Below the pieces are notes generated by a model, which was not told the DNA's origin, made no database searches, and worked only from the letters and a program-made list of their open reading frames with translations. A DNA stretch of 64,000 bases from JBHENC01 sp051000345 (GTDB lineage: Bacteria > Acidobacteriota > Blastocatellia > Pyrinomonadales > Pyrinomonadaceae). Location of the stretch: positions 1 through 64,000 of the forward strand of contig JBPCOJ010000067.1 in NCBI GenBank assembly GCA_051000345.1, read 5' to 3'. Of the stretch, positions 60,897 through 64,000 are shown piece after piece (position 1 is the stretch's first letter; the number at the start of each line of letters is the position of its first letter). The translations under genes were made by a program, and so were the position numbers.

Positions 60897-62288
60897 TTAG
60901 TTTCCAAGTCTCTCTTTGATGACGGCGGCGAGCGTTTTTGCTTGTCGCTCGATTTCTTCCTGATGCTCGCCTTCGATCATCACGCGCGCCAGATTCTCCG
61001 TTCCCGAATAACGCAACAGCAGCCGCCCGCGCCCCTTCAATTCCGCTTCGACGATTTGCGCTACGTGCATAATTTCCGGCATGTCCGCGAAAGGCCGCTT
61101 TTCCCGAACACGCACGTTGACGAGCACTTGCGGATAACGCTCGAAGCCTTCGGTCAATTCGTCGAGCCGCGCGCCGCTCTCCTGCATCGCGCGTAACAGA
61201 AAAAGCGTTGTCATCATGCCGTCACCGGCGAGGCTGCGGCGCGGGAAAATAAGGTGGCCGGATTGTTCGCCGCCTAGCTCGGTGTTTGTTTTGAGCAATT
61301 CTTCGAGCACGTATTTGTCGCCGACATCGGCGCGCAAAAGTTCTATGCCGCGCGAGCGCAGGGCAAGCTCAAGCCCTATGTTGCTCATCACAGTTGCGAC
61401 GACGGCGTTGCCCGCAAGTTCTCCGCGTTTTTGTAAATAACCGGACATCGCCCACAGCGTCGCATCGCCGTCAACGAATTCGCCACGCGCATCGACAAAG
61501 AGCGCGCGGTCTGCGTCGCCGTCAAAAGCGACTCCCAAATCCGCGCCGCTCTCGATGACTTTGCGGCGCAGTCCTTCGATGTGCAGCGAGCCGCAATCGA
61601 GATTGATGTTGCGTCCGTCAGGCGTGTTATTAATCGCCGTCACGCTCGCGCCGAGACGCTGGAATAAATTGGGCGCTAATTGAAACGCCGCGCCGTTCGC
61701 GCAATCCAGCACGAGCTTCAGGTTTGAGAGCGACAGACCGTCACCGACTTCCTGCGCGAGATAATCGAGATAGCGCTCTCTGAAGGCGGCGGCTTGATTG
61801 TCCTCGCTGCCAGCATCATGTTGCTTTGAAAAGTTTGTTGAAAAATCTTTGGCCTCTTGTGCTTCGGGCGCAGAGGTTCCGGCGTGAATGTGTGCTTCGA
61901 TGCGGCGCTCTGTTTCGTCGTCTATTTTGCGTCCCGACGGAGCAAAAATTTTGATACCGTTATCCTGATATGGATTGTGCGAAGCGCTGACGACGACTCC
62001 CGCGTCCGCCGGTAAAGTGCGCGCTAGGTAAGCGACGCCCGGTGTCGTAATAACGCCCGCCGATTCACACACCGCGCCCGCTTCACGCGCGCCCGCGATG
62101 AGCGCCGCTTCGATCCACTCGCCGGACTCGCGCGTGTCGCGCCCGATGACAAGGCGTGTGGTTTGATTACCGGATTTTTCCGCGAGATGCTCTGCGAGAG
62201 CGCGTCCGGCAATGCGTATGCTGTGCGCGTCGAGCGGAAAGCGTCCGGCCTCGCCGCGTATTCCGTCTGTGCCGAAAAGTTTTGCCAT
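60897..62288 (-). CDS. glmM: Phosphoglucosamine mutase
   Basis: The ATG at 62286-62288 (MAKLFGTDGIRGEAG) is the standard GlmM start and gives 463 residues. The phosphorylated serine is in VVVSASHNPYQDNG (Ser103), the metal loop is DGDADRA and the sugar-binding loop is GGEQSGHLIF. The phosphate-binding end contains RLLLRYSGTEN. It converts glucosamine-6-phosphate to glucosamine-1-phosphate for UDP-GlcNAc and peptidoglycan. It lies downstream of cdaR and cdaA, the conserved cdaA-cdaR-glmM order. In Firmicutes GlmM binds and inhibits CdaA, so the cluster may link cell-wall precursor supply to c-di-AMP. Confidence 0.96.
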   Translation of the reverse strand: MAKLFGTDGIRGEAGRFPLDAHSIRIAGRALAEHLAEKSGNQTTRLVIGRDTRESGEWIEAALIAGAREAGAVCESAGVITTPGVAYLARTLPADAGVVVSASHNPYQDNGIKIFAPSGRKIDDETERRIEAHIHAGTSAPEAQEAKDFSTNFSKQHDAGSEDNQAAAFRERYLDYLAQEVGDGLSLSNLKLVLDCANGAAFQLAPNLFQRLGASVTAINNTPDGRNINLDCGSLHIEGLRRKVIESGADLGVAFDGDADRALFVDARGEFVDGDATLWAMSGYLQKRGELAGNAVVATVMSNIGLELALRSRGIELLRADVGDKYVLEELLKTNTELGGEQSGHLIFPRRSLAGDGMMTTLFLLRAMQESGARLDELTEGFERYPQVLVNVRVREKRPFADMPEIMHVAQIVEAELKGRGRLLLRYSGTENLARVMIEGEHQEEIERQAKTLAAVIKERLGN

Positions 62289-62313
62289 ATATGTATGCTG
62301 CAATTTTTAGATT

Positions 62314-62336
62314 CACGTCGCAAGACAAGCGACGTG
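62314..62336 (-). promoter_or_regulatory. Hairpin in the cdaR-glmM gap
   Basis: CACGTCGC and GCGACGTG form a perfect 8-bp stem with a 7-nt loop, ending about 26 nt before the glmM start on the minus strand and followed by AATCTAAAAATT. It may be a weak terminator or attenuator that lowers glmM expression relative to cdaR, or a translational control element. Confidence 0.45.
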
Positions 62337-62414
62337 CGCGTTGTCTCAAGATATTTGGAACACTGAATTTATGTTTGGGATACTGACTTTCGCTGCATCC
62401 TGCGCGGCATAACG

Positions 62415-63152
62415 TCAAGGGTTGTTGCCAGCCTTAGCGATCTCTAGCTGCACGCTGACAGTTGCATCGAGCGCGTTAATTTTCGGATCGTCGATGTCTA
62501 CAGCGACTTGCGCAACAGTCGTCGTGTCGCGCAGCGAGTCGAGTTGAATGGATTCTGTTAAAGCGTGTTCCAACGCGTTCACGCGGCTCGCGGGGCCGCG
62601 TACTCTAACCTTCGCGGGAACGATGTTGACGGCGCGCAGTTCATAACCTTCTGGGAGCTTGCCTTCAAAACGCGGCGCAATTGTTACTTCACGCTGCACG
62701 CGCGGTTCAAGATGCAGAGGCACGTTCGACGGCTCGATGCGCGTCAGGCGCACGCCGTCCGGCAATTCCAGACGAACGCTTTCGGGCGTCAGACGTATAA
62801 CTCTCTCGCCCGGTTTGCGGTCGCTGATGTCTACATAAGCGACTAAATCGCGGACGTTGATGCGGTCAAGCGCCTGACGACTTCCCGCGAATGTCGCTGC
62901 GATGTCGCCGCGCAGATCATTGCTGATTTCCATATCCGTGGGCAAACGAAAAGTAAGTTGAATGCCGGACAAGCGAATCGTCGCGCGCGCGCGCTGTCCC
63001 GTCAGCCCGTACCACAGTCCGAGCGTGAGCGCGAGCGCGAGAAGTTTCAACAATAGATCATCGAGAAAAATTTTGCGCAGCCAATTATGCCGCGCCGCCT
63101 GTGTATGTTGGCGCGCATAAAATTCTCGTCCATCATCGCCGCGAAAAGGCAT
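62415..63152 (-). CDS. cdaR: YbbR-domain regulator of diadenylate cyclase
   Basis: This 245-residue protein has one N-terminal membrane span (about KLLALALTLGLWYGLTG) and an extracytoplasmic part with two YbbR-type beta domains. Patterns are NVPLHLEPRVQREVTI followed by PEGYELRAVNIVPAKVRVRG. YbbR proteins modulate the membrane-bound diadenylate cyclase CdaA in Firmicutes. The family in Firmicutes usually has four YbbR repeats; two are seen here. It sits between cdaA and glmM on the same strand. Confidence 0.88.
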   Translation of the reverse strand: MPFRGDDGREFYARQHTQAARHNWLRKIFLDDLLLKLLALALTLGLWYGLTGQRARATIRLSGIQLTFRLPTDMEISNDLRGDIAATFAGSRQALDRINVRDLVAYVDISDRKPGERVIRLTPESVRLELPDGVRLTRIEPSNVPLHLEPRVQREVTIAPRFEGKLPEGYELRAVNIVPAKVRVRGPASRVNALEHALTESIQLDSLRDTTTVAQVAVDIDDPKINALDATVSVQLEIAKAGNNP

Positions 63153-63174
63153 AAGAATGAAAAGCGAGTATTCA

Positions 63175-63317
63175 GGAGGCAGAAGGCAAAAACAGAAGTA
63201 GGAGACCGGAGTCAGAAGTCAGAATGAAAAAGCAGTGAGGATGACCTTTGCACCAAATTCTCTCGTCGTTTGGTTTACTTCTTAAGCTGCATTTATTCTG
63301 TCTCCTGACTTCTATTC
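63175..63317. repeat. Word-type palindromic repeat between cdaA and cdaR
   Basis: The gap holds AGGAGACCGGAGTCAGAAG (near 63200-63220) and an inverted relative, CTGTCTCCTGACTTCTATTC (near 63299-63318), that runs into the cdaA stop. Related words (GGAGTCAGAAG) occur downstream of cheA at about 35727-35740. The pairing is imperfect. Confidence 0.5.
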
Positions 63318-64000
63318 TTACGTTGACACTGCTTCATTGGCTTCGGTTTCAGCTTCCGGCAAGGCTTTTTCCTTTGCGCGTTTCTGCGATTCTGCGGAAG
63401 ATTCGAGCGCTTGAAAAATAGCGGCGCGTAGTTTCGTGGCATCGAAACCGCGTTTGATGCGCCCGCCTTGCACAAAGGAAATTAAGCCTGTTTCTTCCGA
63501 AACAACGACCACCACCGCGTCGGAATCTTCCGTGATGCCGATGGCCGCGCGGTGGCGTGTGCCGAGGTCTTTCGAGAGCATCGAGTTCAAAGTGAGCGGC
63601 AGAAAACACGCGGCGGCGGCGACGCGATGACGCCGCACGATAACCGCGCCGTCGTGTAAGGGCGTCGTCGGGTTAAAGATCGTCACCAGCAGATCGTAGC
63701 TTAATTCGGCATCGAGTTTGACGCCGCCGTCAATCACGTTTTTGAGTCCGACGCCGCGTTCGATGACGATCAGCGCGCCCGTCTTGGTCGAGGCCAGAGT
63801 GGTTGCCGCGAGCACGATTTCGTCATACGCGCCTTCGCCGAATTGCCCGCTCTGGCGGCGCGTGAAGGGCATTTGAAAGCGATTGCCGAAGCCGATCAGC
63901 GCCTGCCTGATTTCAGATTGAAAAAGCACGATGACGGCGACGGGCAGATAAAAAACTCCGCCGCGCAGCACAAATTCGAGCGTCGTCAAATCCTGATAAA
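63318..64000 (-). CDS. cdaA: Diadenylate cyclase CdaA, N-terminus beyond window edge
   Basis: The frame is open to the right edge, so the N-terminal membrane spans are mostly missing; the part seen begins YQDLTTLEFVLRGGVFYLPV and keeps the last span. The DAC catalytic domain follows (FQSEIRQALIGFG onward), with the DGA motif in TPLHDGAVIVRR and the RHR motif in GTRHRAAIGITED. CdaA joins two ATP into c-di-AMP, a second messenger for osmotic and wall homeostasis. A Glu-rich tail of about 45 residues ends the protein. The internal TTG at 63987-63989 is not the real start. The operon continues with cdaR and glmM. Confidence 0.9.
   Translation of the reverse strand, partial: YQDLTTLEFVLRGGVFYLPVAVIVLFQSEIRQALIGFGNRFQMPFTRRQSGQFGEGAYDEIVLAATTLASTKTGALIVIERGVGLKNVIDGGVKLDAELSYDLLVTIFNPTTPLHDGAVIVRRHRVAAAACFLPLTLNSMLSKDLGTRHRAAIGITEDSDAVVVVVSEETGLISFVQGGRIKRGFDATKLRAAIFQALESSAESQKRAKEKALPEAETEANEAVST

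Noticed and set aside
1..64000. CRISPR arrays, tRNA and rRNA genes, and intact transposons
   Set aside because: No regularly spaced repeats, no tRNA T-arm signatures in intergenic DNA and no transposase frames were seen.

Overview
The window is a 64 kb stretch of a bacterial chromosome, moderately GC-rich and gene-dense, with no rRNA, tRNA, CRISPR array, prophage or intact insertion sequence that I can see. The gene set points to Acidobacteriota, perhaps the Blastocatellia side of the phylum. This is an inference from content: an Oar-like TonB-dependent receptor with an N-terminal carboxypeptidase-regulatory domain, a sortilin-type BNR-repeat protein, a DUF885 protein, a secreted propeller-phosphoesterase, a fused 2-oxoglutarate decarboxylase/dehydrogenase, and a cdaA-cdaR-glmM cluster. 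Several families of short intergenic palindromes fit this as well. No 16S or marker phylogeny was possible.

Layout. 1-2.6 kb: a minus-strand triad of protein kinase-like protein (cut by the window edge), PP2C-like phosphatase and von Willebrand A protein. 2.9-8.2 kb: a phosphate module read on the minus strand as pstS-pstC-pstA, then a palindromic repeat, then phoB-phoR; pstB and phoU are absent. 8.5-24.6 kb: exported proteins (TonB receptor, BNR-repeat protein, serine hydrolase, propeller-phosphoesterase, DUF885 protein, a signal-peptide protein of unknown role), a MATE transporter remnant and an MBL-fold hydrolase. 24.8-25.7 kb: two small accessory genes, one with a PD-(D/E)XK-like signature. 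25.8-29.6 kb: the fused E2/E1 2-oxoglutarate enzyme. 29.9-33.6 kb: a zinc-ribbon membrane protein with an HExxH motif, a Tat-signal protein beside an amidase, and a small-gene island with an attC-like sequence.

33.6-46.7 kb carries a chemosensory set without a receptor or cheY: cheA on the minus strand, and cheW, a HEAT-repeat gene, cheR and cheB on the plus strand. Between them lie nusB-ribH, a ribbon-helix-helix gene with a small membrane-protein gene, two beta-oxidation-type genes and a rhomboid protease. 46.8-55.6 kb is a plus-strand information-processing block: mutS2, a Uma2-family gene overlapping it by ATGA, dnaG, rpoD and a TIGR03960-type radical SAM gene. 55.6-60.4 kb: a small membrane protein, an HSL-type esterase, another small membrane protein, aroB and an HEAGH metallopeptidase. 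60.9-64 kb: glmM, cdaR and cdaA (cut by the right edge).

The items most worth follow-up are a candidate small RNA with its own promoter between glmM and the metallopeptidase gene (about 60590-60703, minus), the cheW-HEAT-cheR-cheB operon, the kinase/phosphatase/VWA triad, the Pst operon lacking pstB and phoU, several families of intergenic palindromes (one with a half copy abutting a start codon), and the attC-like site beside small orphan genes.
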